Notes: generated by a model from the sequence alone, not told the origin. 64,000 bases of DNA from an uncultured Clostridium sp. (GCA_958438515.1 CAUBRZ010000001.1:1-64000); one strand, 5' to 3'; counted from the first letter of the stretch, positions 20,439 through 30,810 are shown. Made by a program: numbers and translations.

Positions 20439-21944
20439 ATGCAAGAAAATAAAAATGAAAATAATCAAGTAGAAGAATTAGACATAAATCACTTAATGCA
20501 AATTAGAAGAGATAAATTAGTAGAATTACAACAAGAAGGAAAAGACCCATTTGAAATAACAAAATTTGATAGAACAAATTCAGCAGGAGAAATAAAAGAA
20601 AATTATGAAAAATTTGAAGAAAAAGATGTAACCGTATGTGGAAGAATAATAGCAAAAAGAATTATGGGAAAAGCATCATTTTGTACTATACAAGATAGTG
20701 ATGAAAAAATTCAAAGTTATGTTAGTATAAATGATTTAGGAGAAGAAAGTTATAAAGCATTTAAAACTTATGATATAGGAGATTTTATAGGAATTACAGG
20801 TTTTGTGTTTAAAACAAGAACAGAAGAAATATCTGTACATGCAAAAGAAGTAACACTTCTTTCAAAATCATTAAGACCATTACCTGAGAAGTTCCATGGT
20901 TTAAAAGACCCAGATTTAAGATACAGACAAAGATATACAGACTTAATAGTTAATCCAGAAGTAAAAGAAAGTTTTATTTTAAGAAGTAAAATAATTAGTA
21001 ATGTAAGAAAAATATTAGAGGAAAAAGGATATTTAGAAGTAGAAACACCAATATTAAATACAATATCAGGAGGAGCAACAGCTAAACCATTTATCACTCA
21101 TCATAATGCACTAAATATTGATATGTATTTAAGAATAGCTTTGGAATTAAATCTAAAAAGACTTATTGTTGGTGGATTTGACAAAGTATTTGAAATAGGC
21201 AGAGTATTTAGAAATGAAGGAATGGACATAAGACATAACCCAGAATTTACAATGCTTGAATTATATTCAGCATATGAAGATTTTCACGATATGATGGATA
21301 TTACAGAAGAATTATTTTCAAGAACAGCTAAAGAAGTATTAGGAACAACAAAAATAAATTATCAAGGGCAAGACATAGATTTAACACCTGGATGGAAAAG
21401 AATAACAATGATTGATTCAATCAAAGAAGCGTGTGGAGTTGATTTTAATGAAATTAACTCAGACGAGGAAGCAGTTGCTTTAGCAAAAGAAAGAGGAATA
21501 GAAATACCAGATAAAACAAAAGAAACAAGAGGAGATGTAATAAGTTTATTCTTTGATGAATATGTTGAAAAAACACTTGTACAACCAACATTTGTATATG
21601 AATATCCAGTAGAAATATCACCACTCGCTAAAAAAAGTAAAAAAGATAAGCGAATGACAGAGAGATTTGAAGTATTTATTGGTGGACGTGAATATGGAAA
21701 TGCATTTTCAGAATTAAATGATCCAATAGACCAATATGAAAGATTTAAAAAACAAGTAGAAGCAAGAGAAGCTGGAGACGAAGAAGCAGGAATGATGGAT
21801 GAAGATTATATAAATGCATTAGAAATTGGATTACCTCCTACAGGTGGACTTGGAATAGGAATAGATAGATTAGTAATGCTATTAACAGATAGTACTTCAA
21901 TTAGAGATGTATTATTATTTCCTACAATGAAACCACTAAACTAA
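20439..21944 (+). CDS. lysS: Lysyl-tRNA synthetase (class II)
   Basis: 501 residues. N-terminal OB-fold anticodon-binding domain ([21 protein letters not shown]), then the class II core with motif 1 and 2 ([18 protein letters not shown]) and motif 3 ([14 protein letters not shown]). Complete, with GGAGAG upstream of the ATG and its own promoter. Cytoplasmic, charges tRNA-Lys. No CGG codon and no frame break, a useful control next to the interrupted synthetases pheT and argS. Confidence 0.97.
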   Translation: MQENKNENNQVEELDINHLMQIRRDKLVELQQEGKDPFEITKFDRTNSAGEIKENYEKFEEKDVTVCGRIIAKRIMGKASFCTIQDSDEKIQSYVSINDLGEESYKAFKTYDIGDFIGITGFVFKTRTEEISVHAKEVTLLSKSLRPLPEKFHGLKDPDLRYRQRYTDLIVNPEVKESFILRSKIISNVRKILEEKGYLEVETPILNTISGGATAKPFITHHNALNIDMYLRIALELNLKRLIVGGFDKVFEIGRVFRNEGMDIRHNPEFTMLELYSAYEDFHDMMDITEELFSRTAKEVLGTTKINYQGQDIDLTPGWKRITMIDSIKEACGVDFNEINSDEEAVALAKERGIEIPDKTKETRGDVISLFFDEYVEKTLVQPTFVYEYPVEISPLAKKSKKDKRMTERFEVFIGGREYGNAFSELNDPIDQYERFKKQVEAREAGDEEAGMMDEDYINALEIGLPPTGGLGIGIDRLVMLLTDSTSIRDVLLFPTMKPLN

Positions 21945-21984
21945 ATGATAGACATAGACAATATTTATATGATGAACATTCAGG

Positions 21985-22000
21985 GGGACAGGACTTAAAC
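21985..22000 (+). repeat. 16-base dispersed motif, copy 1
   Basis: GGGACAGGACTTAAAC here is the exact reverse complement of 48553-48568. Both copies are intergenic. It could be a remnant of a small mobile palindrome. Confidence 0.4.
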
Positions 22001-22060
22001 AATTCAAAAAGTATAAGGTTTTTTGTCGAATAAAGAAGAGATTAAGGTAAAGGAGAAAAA

Positions 22061-22798
22061 ATGTTTAATTTTTCATTAGATAAAAGAGTTATTTATGTTG
22101 TAATAGCAATTATGGTATTATCTACATTAGTGAATTATGCCACTAATCCAGATGCGTTATTTGGATTATTAGTAAGTATTCCAGGAGTATTAATTGCGAT
22201 TACTTTTCACGAATTTGCACATGGATTAGCAGCATATAAATTAGGGGATAATACAGCAAAAAATGAAGGAAGACTAACTTTAAATCCATTTGACCATTTA
22301 GATCCGATAGGTTCACTTCTACTGCTATTTGCTGGATTTGGTTGGGGAAAACCAGTACATGTAAATCCTAATAATTATACTAGAAAAATTTCTATGGAAA
22401 AAGGTGAAGCTATAGTATCTGCTGCTGGACCATTAATGAATCTATTATTAGCAATTATATTTACTATTATTTACTTTGCTATTTATAAATTTGCTAGTTC
22501 AGAATTTATTACTTCAACAGTAGGAAGAATAATTTGTTTATTAATATCTTCTACAATAACAATTAATGTTGGATTAGGAGTATTTAACCTAATCCCATTA
22601 CCTCCTCTAGATGGTTCTAAAATTATCATGCCATTTTTATCACATAAAGTAAAACAATGTTTTATTAATAATGAGCAATTATTTTCTCTTGTATTTGTCG
22701 TTTTATGGATAACAGGAATAACAAGAATTATCATATCACCAGCAATAAATTGGATAACAGCAGGGATTTTTAATTTAGGAGGATTAATTTTTAAATAA
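22061..22798 (+). CDS. Site-2 protease family membrane metalloprotease (M50)
   Basis: 245 residues with about five membrane segments. The zinc motif HEFAH lies at residues 50-54 inside a helix, and the second conserved motif appears as NLIPLPPLDGSKI near residue 178. It belongs to the short rhomboid-like/M50B group common in Firmicutes. Substrates are unknown. AAAGGAG upstream. It lies between lysS and tsaD with a hairpin after it. Confidence 0.88.
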   Translation: MFNFSLDKRVIYVVIAIMVLSTLVNYATNPDALFGLLVSIPGVLIAITFHEFAHGLAAYKLGDNTAKNEGRLTLNPFDHLDPIGSLLLLFAGFGWGKPVHVNPNNYTRKISMEKGEAIVSAAGPLMNLLLAIIFTIIYFAIYKFASSEFITSTVGRIICLLISSTITINVGLGVFNLIPLPPLDGSKIIMPFLSHKVKQCFINNEQLFSLVFVVLWITGITRIIISPAINWITAGIFNLGGLIFK

Positions 22799-22808
22799 AA
22801 AGTATTAA

Positions 22809-22851
22809 GCAGGTTTTATATCCAATTTTTAATGGATAAATTAGAACCTGC
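22809..22851 (+). terminator. Hairpin between the site-2 protease gene and tsaD
   Basis: GCAGGTTTTATATCC... pairs with GGATA..AGAACCTGC. The T-tract is weak, so termination may be partial. Confidence 0.45.
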
Positions 22852-22883
22852 ATTAAAATTTATTATAAAAGGAGTAGCAAATA

Positions 22884-23879
22884 GTGAAAGATATAATAAC
22901 GATGCGGAATCGAGTCAAGTTGTGATGAAACATCAGTAGCAATAGTAAAAAATGGTAGAGAAGTATTATCAAATGTTATTGATACTCAAATACCAATTCA
23001 TGAAAAATATGGACGGTGTAGTTCCGGAAATAGCATCCAGAAATCATATAGAAGCTATTTCAAGAGTTACAACAAAGGCTCTTGAAACAGCAAGATTAAA
23101 TTTTCAAGATATTGATGTTATTGCACCAACATATGGACCTGGGCTAGTAGGAGCATTATTAGTTGGACTTTCATATGCAAAAGCTTTAAGTTACGCACTT
23201 AATAAGCCATTAGTAGGTGTTAATCATATACAAGGTCATATTGCAGCAAATTATATTACATATACTAAATTAGAACCACCTTTTATATGTGTTATGATGT
23301 CAGGAGGAAATACGCAAATAGTTAATGTAAAAGATTATACAAATTTTGAAGTATTAGGAAAAACACGTGATGATGCCATTCGGAGAGGCATTTGATAAAG
23401 TAGCAAGAGTTGTAGGGTTAGGATATCCTGGTGGACCAAAAGTAGATAAATTAGCTAAACAGGGACAAGCAAATATCGAACTTCCAAAAACACATTTTAA
23501 TGATGAAACTTTAGATTTTAGTTTTAGTGGAATAAAAACTGCAGTAATTAATTTACATCATAAAAAACCTGATATAAATAAAGCTGACTTATGTGCAAGT
23601 TTTGAAAAAAATGTAACAGATACATTAATGGAAAATGTAAAAAAAGCAATTGAAAAAACGAAAATAAAAAAGATAACTTTGGCAGGAGGAGTTTCAGCAA
23701 ATTCATATATTAGAAAAGAATTCCTAAAATTGAAAGAAGATAATATAGATGTTTATATGCCAGATTTAAGCTTATGTACAGATAATGCTGCTATGATTGG
23801 ATCAGCTGGATATTATAATTATATTGCAGGTAATATAAACGAATTGGATTTAAATGCTATACCAAATTTAAAATTATAA
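22884..23879 (+). CDS. tsaD: tRNA N6-threonylcarbamoyladenosine synthase TsaD, interrupted at three CGG codons
   Basis: With three +1 events the gene encodes 330 residues, a normal TsaD. The GTG start at 22884 follows GGAGTAG. Joined motifs: [26 protein letters not shown], the metal site [43 protein letters not shown] and LAGGVSAN. The three joins (residues 8, 44 and 166) each place Gly where the family has an invariant Gly. TsaD makes t6A37 for ANN-decoding tRNAs and is essential in most bacteria. Read conventionally the gene would be broken three times. Confidence 0.94.
22905..22908 (+). other. +1 recoding site CGGA, TsaD residue 8
   Basis: ATG-CGG-AAT becomes ATG-GGA-ATC, giving the invariant GIESSCDET. 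Only seven codons precede it, so the shift occurs just after initiation. Confidence 0.82.
23014..23017 (+). other. +1 recoding site CGGT, TsaD residue 44
   Basis: GGA-CGG-TGT becomes GGA-GGT-GTA, restoring the invariant YGGVVPE motif. This is the only CGGT case and shows that the fourth base need not be A. Confidence 0.84.
23381..23384 (+). other. +1 recoding site CGGA, TsaD residue 166
   Basis: ATT-CGG-AGA becomes ATT-GGA-GAG, restoring GEAFDKVAR. The unshifted frame stops at TGA four codons on. Confidence 0.85.
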
Positions 23880-23906
23880 ATAATATAAAAATAGAAGGAG
23901 AACGAT

Positions 23907-24614
23907 ATGGCAATATACACAATAGGGGATTTACATTTATCTTTTAAAGAGAATAAGCCCATGAGTATATTTGGCGATAATTGGGAAGGACATGAAGAAA
24001 AAATAAAAGAAGATTGGCTAAGTAGAGTAAAAAAAGAAGACTTGGTAATTTTACCAGGTGACTTTTCATGGGCTACTTATTTAAAAGATACAGATGAAGA
24101 TTTTATATATTTAAAGCAGTTACCTGGAAAAAAGCTTTTATTAAAAGGAAATCATGATTATTGGTGGACAACACTAAAAAAGATGAGGAATTTTTTAGAA
24201 GAACAAAAAATTGAAGATGTAGATTTTATATACAACAATTCATATGAATTTGAGAACCATATAATAGTAGGAACACGAGGATGGAGTCAAACAGATGAAA
24301 AAGAGGATAAAAAACTTTTAAAAAGAGAAGCTTTACGTTTAGAATTATCAATAAAAAATGGAATACAAACTTTTGGTGAAGATAAAGAAATTATAGTATT
24401 TATGCATTATCCACCAGTTAGTAATTTGAATTTAATCCATAATGAGAAAAATGATTTTATAAATATTATGAAAAAATATAATGTAAAAAGATGTTTTTAT
24501 GGACATTTACATGGAAACTCAATAAAAGAAGCAATAGAAGGCAATTATTTTGATATCAATTTTAAATTAGTTAGTGCAGATGGACTAGACTTTAAATTAC
24601 ATAAAATAAATTAA
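23907..24614 (+). CDS. Calcineurin-like metallophosphoesterase
   Basis: 235 residues with the family's metal motifs in order: GDLHLS (residue 7), PGDFSWA, GNHDYWW, MHYPP and GHLHG. Cytoplasmic (no signal). The type resembles small phosphoesterases with unknown physiological substrate. GAAGGAG upstream. It lies 27 bases after tsaD and 35 before recG, probably one operon. Confidence 0.85.
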   Translation: MAIYTIGDLHLSFKENKPMSIFGDNWEGHEEKIKEDWLSRVKKEDLVILPGDFSWATYLKDTDEDFIYLKQLPGKKLLLKGNHDYWWTTLKKMRNFLEEQKIEDVDFIYNNSYEFENHIIVGTRGWSQTDEKEDKKLLKREALRLELSIKNGIQTFGEDKEIIVFMHYPPVSNLNLIHNEKNDFINIMKKYNVKRCFYGHLHGNSIKEAIEGNYFDINFKLVSADGLDFKLHKIN

Positions 24615-24649
24615 AAAGATAAAAAAACCATTAAAATAGGGAGAAATAA

Positions 24650-26696
24650 ATGGTAGATTTAAACAAAGATATACAATATATAAAAGGAGTAGGACCAAAT
24701 AGAGCGAAATTACTAAATAAACTTGGAATATTTTCATTAGAAGATTTAATTACATATTATCCAAGAGGATATGAAGATAGAAGTAAACCAAAATTTATTT
24801 GTGAGTGTGAAGATAAGCAAGAAGCATTGATTTGTGCAGTTGTTTGTAGCAAAATAGTAAATGTTAGGCTAAAGGGAAAAACCATGCAAAGAATAACGGT
24901 TAGAGATGAAACAGGTGTGGCTACTATAACATGGTTTAATCAAAGTTATTTAAAAGATAAATTTATTGTAGGAAACCAATACAAATTTTTTGGAAGAATA
25001 AGCAAAAAGACAGGTAAAGTAAGTATGGTATCACCTGTTTTTGAAGATATTGAAAAAGCTCAGAACACTGGAAGAATTGTACCAGTGTATCATTTAACAT
25101 ACCAATTATCCCAAAATAATTTAAGGAAAATTATAGCAGAAGGGATAAAACAAATTTATGGAAATTTACAAGAAACATTACCAGAATATTTATTAAAAGA
25201 ATATAAACTACAAAATATTAATGATGCTACGAAAAATATTCATTTTCCAAAAGATTTTAAAGACTTCGAATTAGCAAGGAATCGTTTAGTATTTGAAGAA
25301 CTATTAACAGTTCAGTTAGCTTTATTAGAATTAAAAAATAGTTATAAAAATGACAGAAATGGTATTAGTTTTAATAAAGATGTAAAAATGTCTGATGTTA
25401 TAAATTCATTACCTTTTAATTTAACAAAAGCACAACTAAAGGTATTAGAAGAAATTGATGAAAATATGGAATCAGAAAATTCCATGAATCGATTGTTACA
25501 AGGAGATGTTGGTTCAGGAAAAACAGTAGTTGCTATGTGTGCAGCGTATAAAGCAGTAAAATCAGGTTATCAAGTAGCAATAATGGCACCAACAGCAATA
25601 CTTGCAACACAGCATATACAAAACTTTGAACAGATTTTAGGAAAGCTTGATATAAAATGTGAACTTTTGATATCTGGAATGAGCAAAAAGAAAAAAGAAG
25701 AAGTGTTAGGTAAATTAAAAAATGGTGATGTAGATATCATAATAGGCACACATGCTTTAATCGAGGAAAATGTAATATTTAAAAAATTAGGATTAGTTGT
25801 GACTGATGAGCAGCATAGATTTGGTGTAAAACAAAGAACAAAGATAGCTGAAAAAGGAAAAAATCCAGACGTTTTAGTCATGACAGCAACTCCAATTCCA
25901 CGTACTCTGGCTCTAATATTATATGGAGATTTGGATATTTCAATTATTGATGAGTTGCCACCAAATCGTAAAAAAATAGATACAATAGCAGTAAATAAAA
26001 CAATGACAGATAGAGTTAATAATTTTATAAAAAAACAAATAGAAGATGGTAGACAAGCTTATGTAGTATGTCCATTAGTAGAAGAAAATGAGGAAATGGA
26101 TTTAAAATCAGTAGAACATGTATATGAAATGTATAGTAAAAAGGTTTTTCCAGAGTATAAAGTTGAATACATTCATGGAAAAATGAGACCAAAAGATAAA
26201 GATTCAATTATGGAAAGATTTAAAAATAAAGAAATCGATATTTTAATATCTACTACTGTCATAGAAGTAGGTGTAGATGTTCCAAATGCTAATATAATGG
26301 TTATTGAGAATGCAGAGAGGTTTGGCTTAGCACGGATTACACCAGCTAAGAGGAAGAGTAGGAAGAGGAGAATATAAATCTTACTGTATTTTAAAAGTTG
26401 AAGGAAAAAGTGAAAATGTAAGAAAAAGAATGAAAGTAATGTGTGAAACAAATGATGGATTTAAAATAGCACAAAAAGACTTAGAACTAAGAGGAGCAGG
26501 GGATTTTTTTGGAACAATGCAACATGGATTACCTGAGTTTAAAATTGCAAATTTATTTGAAGATATGGATACATTAAAAATGGTTCAAAGTGTTGCAATT
26601 AAAATTTTGTCAAAAGATCCTAACTTAGAAAAAAATGAAAATAGAACATTAAGAAATTTAATTACAGATAAATTTGATAAGAGAATAGAAATATAA
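24650..26696 (+). CDS. recG: ATP-dependent DNA helicase RecG, frame interrupted at CGG
   Basis: With one +1 event it is 681 residues, the RecG length. Wedge/OB domain (about 1-190), helicase domain 1 with GDVGSGKT (Walker A), motif II as DEQHRFG (with the usual RecG His), TATPIPRT, and helicase domain 2 with STTVIEVGVDVPNA. Frames join at CGG 26333-26335 as FGLA-GLHQLRGRVGRG. Homologues usually have Gln before LHQLRGRVG, so Gly here is atypical and deserves a check. It remodels replication forks. The unshifted frame ends at TAA about 14 codons on. Confidence 0.93.
26333..26336 (+). other. +1 recoding site CGGA, RecG residue 562
   Basis: GCA-CGG-ATT becomes GCA-GGA-TTA (Ala-Gly-Leu), after which LHQLRGRVG follows in frame. 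The family usually has Gln at this position, the only site where the inserted Gly does not match expectation. Confidence 0.78.
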
Positions 26697-26759
26697 TTGA
26701 CTTTTTTTGTCGAAAATAGTATATTATATATTGATAAAAGAAGAAGGATGTTGGTATAG

Positions 26760-26951
26760 ATGTTAAAATTATTTATAAAATTTATTGCAGTAATTATTTT
26801 GCTTATAGGAGTTATCTTAATTTATGATGCAAGAATAATAACAAAGAGATTCTTTGGTTTTGGTGATCAAAATGAAGCATCAAGTGGATTAAAGATATTA
26901 GGCTTTGTACTTATAATAGTTGGAGGATTAATTTTATATTTTAATATATAA
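26760..26951 (+). CDS. Small two-helix membrane protein
   Basis: 63 residues with two hydrophobic helices (about 4-24 and 44-62) separated by a short loop (RIITKRFFGFGDQNEASS). It resembles the small bitopic proteins annotated as hypothetical in Clostridia. The start ATG follows GAAGGATG; the gene lies 63 bases after recG and before a strong terminator. Function unknown. Confidence 0.7.
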   Translation: MLKLFIKFIAVIILLIGVILIYDARIITKRFFGFGDQNEASSGLKILGFVLIIVGGLILYFNI

Positions 26952-26955
26952 CAAG

Positions 26956-26983
26956 AAACGTTGTAAAATTACAACGTTTTTTT
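26956..26983 (+). terminator. Terminator of the tsaD-recG gene group
   Basis: AAACGTTGTAA...TTACAACGTTT stem followed by TTTT. Confidence 0.8.
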
Positions 26984-27163
26984 GTGACATCAAAGTAAAT
27001 ATCTGCAGTTTTTTTGTTTTTATACAGTGAATACAATGTAAATCAAGTATTCTTAGTATATGTTTTTGTTCACTTTTATGGCAAATTATAGTATTTTGTG
27101 CTATAATATTAGTAGTGTGAAGAATATATATTGAAATGTAATAATTTAGGAAGAGGTAATATT

Positions 27164-27393
27164 GTGAAGGTAATTGGTATTACAGGTAAACCAAAAAGTG
27201 GAAAGACAGTATTTACTTCATTTCTAGTAAAAAACTAAATTGTAAACATATAGAGTTGGATAAAATAGGACATGAGGTTATATATTCGAAAATGATTATA
27301 ACGCACAAACTATGAATAAAATGCTTAATAAATTAAGTGAAAGAAATATATTGGAGGAGATGAACGATGAAATTAAAAGTATTGGGTGTTGAA
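27164..27393 (+). pseudogene. Decayed N-terminal fragment resembling dephospho-CoA kinase
   Basis: A GTG start with GAAGAGG site and an upstream TATAAT (27102-27107) lead into MKVIGITGKPKSGKT, a CoaE-like P-loop. One missing base near 27235 and another near 27285 break the frame; joined by eye it gives about 75 codons (KHIELDKIGHEVIY is CoaE-like) against about 195 normally. The remnant runs into the next gene. The breaks are deletions in A-runs and do not involve CGG, so this is ordinary decay. Identity is moderately sure. Confidence 0.5.
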
Positions 27394-28143
27394 TCCCCAC
27401 ATGGTACAGAGACACATAATTGTCCAGGTTTTTTTATAACCCAAGGAAATACAAAAATATTATTAGATTGTGGAAGTGGAACACATAAATTATTAAATTT
27501 TCCATCCGATTTAAATAATTTATCTGTTATTATAAGTCATTTACATAGAGATCATTATAATGATATATATAATATTCAATATTCATCATTTGTATATCGC
27601 GATCAAAAGAGAATAGAAAAACCTGTAGATATATATTTGCCTGCAACTCCAAAAAAGAAATATGAAGATATAACTGAAGAAGAGAATAGCTTTGTTAATT
27701 ATCATACTATTAGCAAATCAACTAATTTAAGAATAGGAGATATAGATGTTAGTTTTTGTGAAACAGACCATCCAGTGGAAACATATGCTGTTAAATTAAG
27801 TAGTGGAGGTAAAACAATAGTATATACAGCAGATACATCATTTTCAGCTAAAGATAGATTAGTAGGGTTTGCAAAAGGGGCAGATTTACTAATAAGTGAA
27901 TCTAGTTTGTTAACTTCTTATGGATTTCCTGAAATTAATTCTCATTTAACTGCTAAACAAGCTAGTATAATCGCAAAAGAGGCCAATGTTGGAGCATTAA
28001 TGTTAACACATTTTTGGCCAGAAGAATTACCAGAAAATTATGTAGAAGAAGCAAAATCTATTTTTACTAAAGTTATTGCTGCAAATGAAGGACAAATAAT
28101 AGATTTACCTAAAATTCAAGAAAAAGAAGAAGGTGTTAGATAA
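27367..28143 (+). CDS. MBL-fold metallohydrolase (RNase Z-like)
   Basis: 258 residues with the metallo-beta-lactamase motif HLHRDH near residue 59, DCGSG, the later metal ligands in ETDHP and ADTSFS, and a final THFWP. The closest look is to the arylsulfatase/RNase Z-like subgroup that opens with MKLxVLG and CPGF. A role as tRNA 3'-processing enzyme is possible but the exosite is not obvious, so only the hydrolase class is called. GGAGG upstream; its start lies inside the coaE-like remnant. Confidence 0.82.
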   Translation: MKLKVLGVESPHGTETHNCPGFFITQGNTKILLDCGSGTHKLLNFPSDLNNLSVIISHLHRDHYNDIYNIQYSSFVYRDQKRIEKPVDIYLPATPKKKYEDITEEENSFVNYHTISKSTNLRIGDIDVSFCETDHPVETYAVKLSSGGKTIVYTADTSFSAKDRLVGFAKGADLLISESSLLTSYGFPEINSHLTAKQASIIAKEANVGALMLTHFWPEELPENYVEEAKSIFTKVIAANEGQIIDLPKIQEKEEGVR

Positions 28144-28161
28144 TTTTACACCTTCTTTTTT
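28127..28161. terminator. Terminator between MBL gene and coaD-like fragment
   Basis: AGAAGGTGT...ACACCTTCT stem with T's after it on the plus strand and A/T flank for the opposite direction. Confidence 0.75.
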
Positions 28162-28166
28162 GGTCC

Positions 28167-28583
28167 TTATTTTTTTACTAATGCTAAAATTTCCTCTGGC
28201 AGATATTTAGAAACATCTTTGTCATTTCTTAGTAGTTCCATAACCATGCTTGAACTAATATAACCTAAGTTACCAGCCCTAATATAAATTGTGTCAAGCT
28301 TAGATATTTCTTCGTTAAAGACTGCCATGTTTTCTTCATATTCATAATCCATACCATTTCTGATACCTCTGACCAAAAATGTAGAATTATATTCTGTTGC
28401 AACATCTGCAGATAGATTATCATAGGAGATAACCTTTACATTGGACAAGTTTTCACGAATTAGTACTTGTTCAATGGCTTTTTGCATCAATTCTTTATTA
28501 AATCTCCGAGTTTTCTTTGGATGAACACCAATAGCTACTATCAACTCATCGAAAAGCTGAGCAGATTTAGCAATTACATCCAA
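28167..28583 (-). pseudogene. N-terminally truncated phosphopantetheine adenylyltransferase-like gene
   Basis: 138 codons matching the C-terminal two thirds of CoaD/PPAT: LDVIAKSAQLFDELIVAIGVHPKK, FLVRGIRNGMDYEYEENMA, and the terminal ISSSMVMELLRNDKDVSKYLPE. The N-terminal nucleotidyl-transfer part with GSFDP and TNGH is absent. The frame is open upstream to 28652 but shows only VTRKVNI where TNGH should be, with no good start. It contains an in-frame CGG at 28506-28508 (Lys-Thr-CGG-Arg-Phe), consistent with loss of selection. A divergent working enzyme cannot be fully excluded. Confidence 0.55.
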
Positions 28584-28894
28584 GATGTTTACTTTTCGGG
28601 TAACAATATGTATATGAAAATTATAGCACGTTTTACATAATTTTGCAAATTATATCTTAATTATATACTTTTTTACCATATTTCGAGATGATATAGTAGT
28701 TTAAAAAATTTTCTAATATTACTATATTTATAAAAGTAGGAGTGATTTTATAAGATTTACATATCAAAATTACCTAATGTTAATGTATAAATAAATATAA
28801 CAAAAGGCGTAAGTGTAAAATATGCCCCTAGATTATCAGCATAAAGAAAAAGATGTCTTTATAGAACTGTGAAATCCTATAAAAACATCTAGAC
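28584..28894. other. Intergenic stretch without recognisable gene
   Basis: About 310 AT-rich bases between the coaD-like fragment and tRNA-Leu. Apart from the vestigial upstream reading of the fragment, I see no ORF with a ribosome site, no strong hairpin and no repeat. Confidence 0.5.
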
Positions 28895-28978
28895 TGGTGC
28901 GGATGAAGGGACTCGAACCCCCACGCCGTTGGCACTGGTTCCTAAGACCAGCGCGTCTACCAGTTCCGCCACATCCGC
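28895..28978 (-). tRNA. tRNA-Leu (anticodon TAG)
   Basis: 84 bases on the minus strand: acceptor GCGGATG/CATCCGC with A discriminator and encoded CCA, D-arm GGCGGAACTGGTAGACGC, anticodon loop CTTAGGA giving TAG (reads CTA and other CTN), long variable arm and T-loop GGGTTCGAGTCCC. A TTGACA lies upstream on the minus strand near 29025. Confidence 0.95.
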
Positions 28979-29136
28979 ATAATTTAATTAACAATATTAA
29001 TATTAGCATATTTATAATATAGTTGTCAAGAAAAATAAAGTATTTTTTGCAAAACATTAATATAAAATATGTGTATATCTATTTAAATATGACTAAAAAA
29101 ATGTTATAATTACAAAAAAGTTATAAGGTGAGGTTT

Positions 29137-30499
29137 ATGCCAGTAGAGAAAAATAAAGAATATATTGTAGAAATTGTAGATAATGGATATGAAGGCGAAG
29201 GAATTGCGAAAATTGAAGGTTTTACTATTTTTATACCTAATGCCATAAAAGGGGAAAAAATAAAAGTATTAATTGTTAAAGTTTTATCATCACATGCTTT
29301 TGGAAAGATATTAGAAATAATAGTACCATCAAAGTATAGAACAGAAAGTGACTGTACAACTTATAAACGTTGTGGAGGATGTAATTTAAGACATATTAAA
29401 TATGATGAAACATTAAAAATGAAACAAAATTCAGTTCAAAGTTTAGTAAATAAAACTTTGAGAACAAAAATAAAAGTAAATGAGACACTAGGAATGGAGA
29501 ATCCATATCATTATAGAAATAAAGCACAGTATCCTGTAGGGATAGGAAAAGACAATAAACCTGCAATTGGAGTTTTTGCAAATAGAACACATGATATTAT
29601 ACGTGTTGATAAGTGCCTTATACAAAACTCAAAAGCAGAACAATTAGCTAAATTTATTTTTAGATATATTGTTGAAAATAATATAAGCATATATGACGAA
29701 AATACAGGCAAGGGGTTAGTAAGACATATTGTTGTTAAAGTAGGAGTTAAAACCAATCAGATAATGTGCATTATAGTAATAAACGGTAGAAATCTAAAAA
29801 ATGAGGAAGATTTAGTAAATCAAATAACTAATAATTTTTCTGAAGTAAAATCAATTATAAAAAATATTAATATGAAAAATACAAATGTTATTATGGGAAG
29901 TGAAAATATAAATTTATATGGAGAAGGATATATTCAAGATAAATTGGGAGATTTTACTTTTAATATATCGCCAGTATCTTTTTATCAGGTAAATCCAGTA
30001 CAAGCAGAAAAATTATATAAAATAGGTGTTGAAGCTGCTAATATTAGTAAAAATGATATTGTTTTTGACTTATATTGTGGTATAGGTACAATTTCTTTAT
30101 TTATGTCTATGTATGCTAAAAAGGTATATGGAATTGAGATTGTAGAAGGGGCAGTAGAAGCAGCAAAACAAAATGCTGATATTAATAATATACGAAATGC
30201 AGAGTTTTTACATCGGCGATGTAAAAGATGTTTTGGATGATTTAATTCATAAAAAGAATATTATACCAGATATTGTTATGGTTGATCCTCCAAGAAAAGG
30301 ATTAGATAACAAGAGTATTGATAATATATTAGAGATTCATCCTAAAAAGCTAATTTATATTAGTTGTAATCCAGCAACATTGGTTAGAGATTTATCTAAG
30401 TTTGAGTGTAAATATGATATAATAAGTATTAAACCTGTTGATATGTTTCCATTTACATCACATGTTGAGTGTTGCTCGGTGCTATATCTAAAAGACTAG
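29137..30499 (+). CDS. rlmD: 23S rRNA (uracil) methyltransferase RlmD/TrmA family, frame interrupted at CGG
   Basis: With one +1 event it is 453 residues: TRAM domain (about 1-60), the iron-sulphur Cys cluster (CTTYKRCGGCNLRH), the central insert and the SAM methyltransferase domain with DLYCGIGTISL, DPPRKGL and the catalytic ISCNPATLVRDL. Frames join at CGG 30214-30216 as EFLH-GDVKDVL, matching the family pattern F-x-x-GDAE. The unshifted frame stops at TGA. The ATG 29137 is preferred over GTG 29128 because GGTGAGG then lies at proper distance. It modifies m5U in RNA, most likely 23S rRNA. Confidence 0.9.
30214..30217 (+). other. +1 recoding site CGGC, RlmD residue 360
   Basis: CAT-CGG-CGA becomes CAT-GGC-GAT (His-Gly-Asp). 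A one-base difference in the preceding T run could also join the frames (Phe-Tyr-Ile-Gly), so this is the least unique site, but the CGG is in the correct phase. Confidence 0.68.
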
Positions 30500-30697
30500 A
30501 TACAATAGTTGAGTTTACTGCATTTGAGAATTTTTGTAGTTTTAATAAAAAAGGCAAAAATAAGATAAAAAGAGTAGAAAATCATAAAATTAAAGTAACG
30601 ATAGAAGTTGACTTGGTGTGTGGAGCTGTATAAATTTAATAAAATGTTTAGAGGTAAAACTTAAATTGGAAGTCTTTGTCAAAAGGCTTTCTTTTTT
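30500..30697 (+). pseudogene. ORF remnant without a start, followed by a weak terminator
   Basis: An open frame from rlmD's end reads VEFTAFENFCSFNKK and later KIKVTIEVDLVCGAV before TAA at about 30633. It has no start codon or ribosome site. A related tail (KVNVKIEVDMLCGF) recurs at about 32115-32160, and each is followed by a hairpin with a T-tract (here 30668-30697). Likely fragments of one lost gene family; I do not recognise it. Confidence 0.35.
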
Positions 30698-30810
30698 AGT
30701 GCTTTTATGATAAGATATGAAAAAATAGATAGTAAGGAAAGACAGTTGCTAAAATAGACATAAGCAAAGAAAAATTTAATTATAAAAATCACAAAAAGAA
30801 TGCATATAAC

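Noticed and set aside
27164..27393. coaE-like remnant as a recoded gene
   Set aside because: Breaks are missing bases in A-runs and most of the protein is absent.
16845..28978. CGG triplets inside tRNA-Gln and tRNA-Leu
   Set aside because: These are structural RNA bases and say nothing about decoding.
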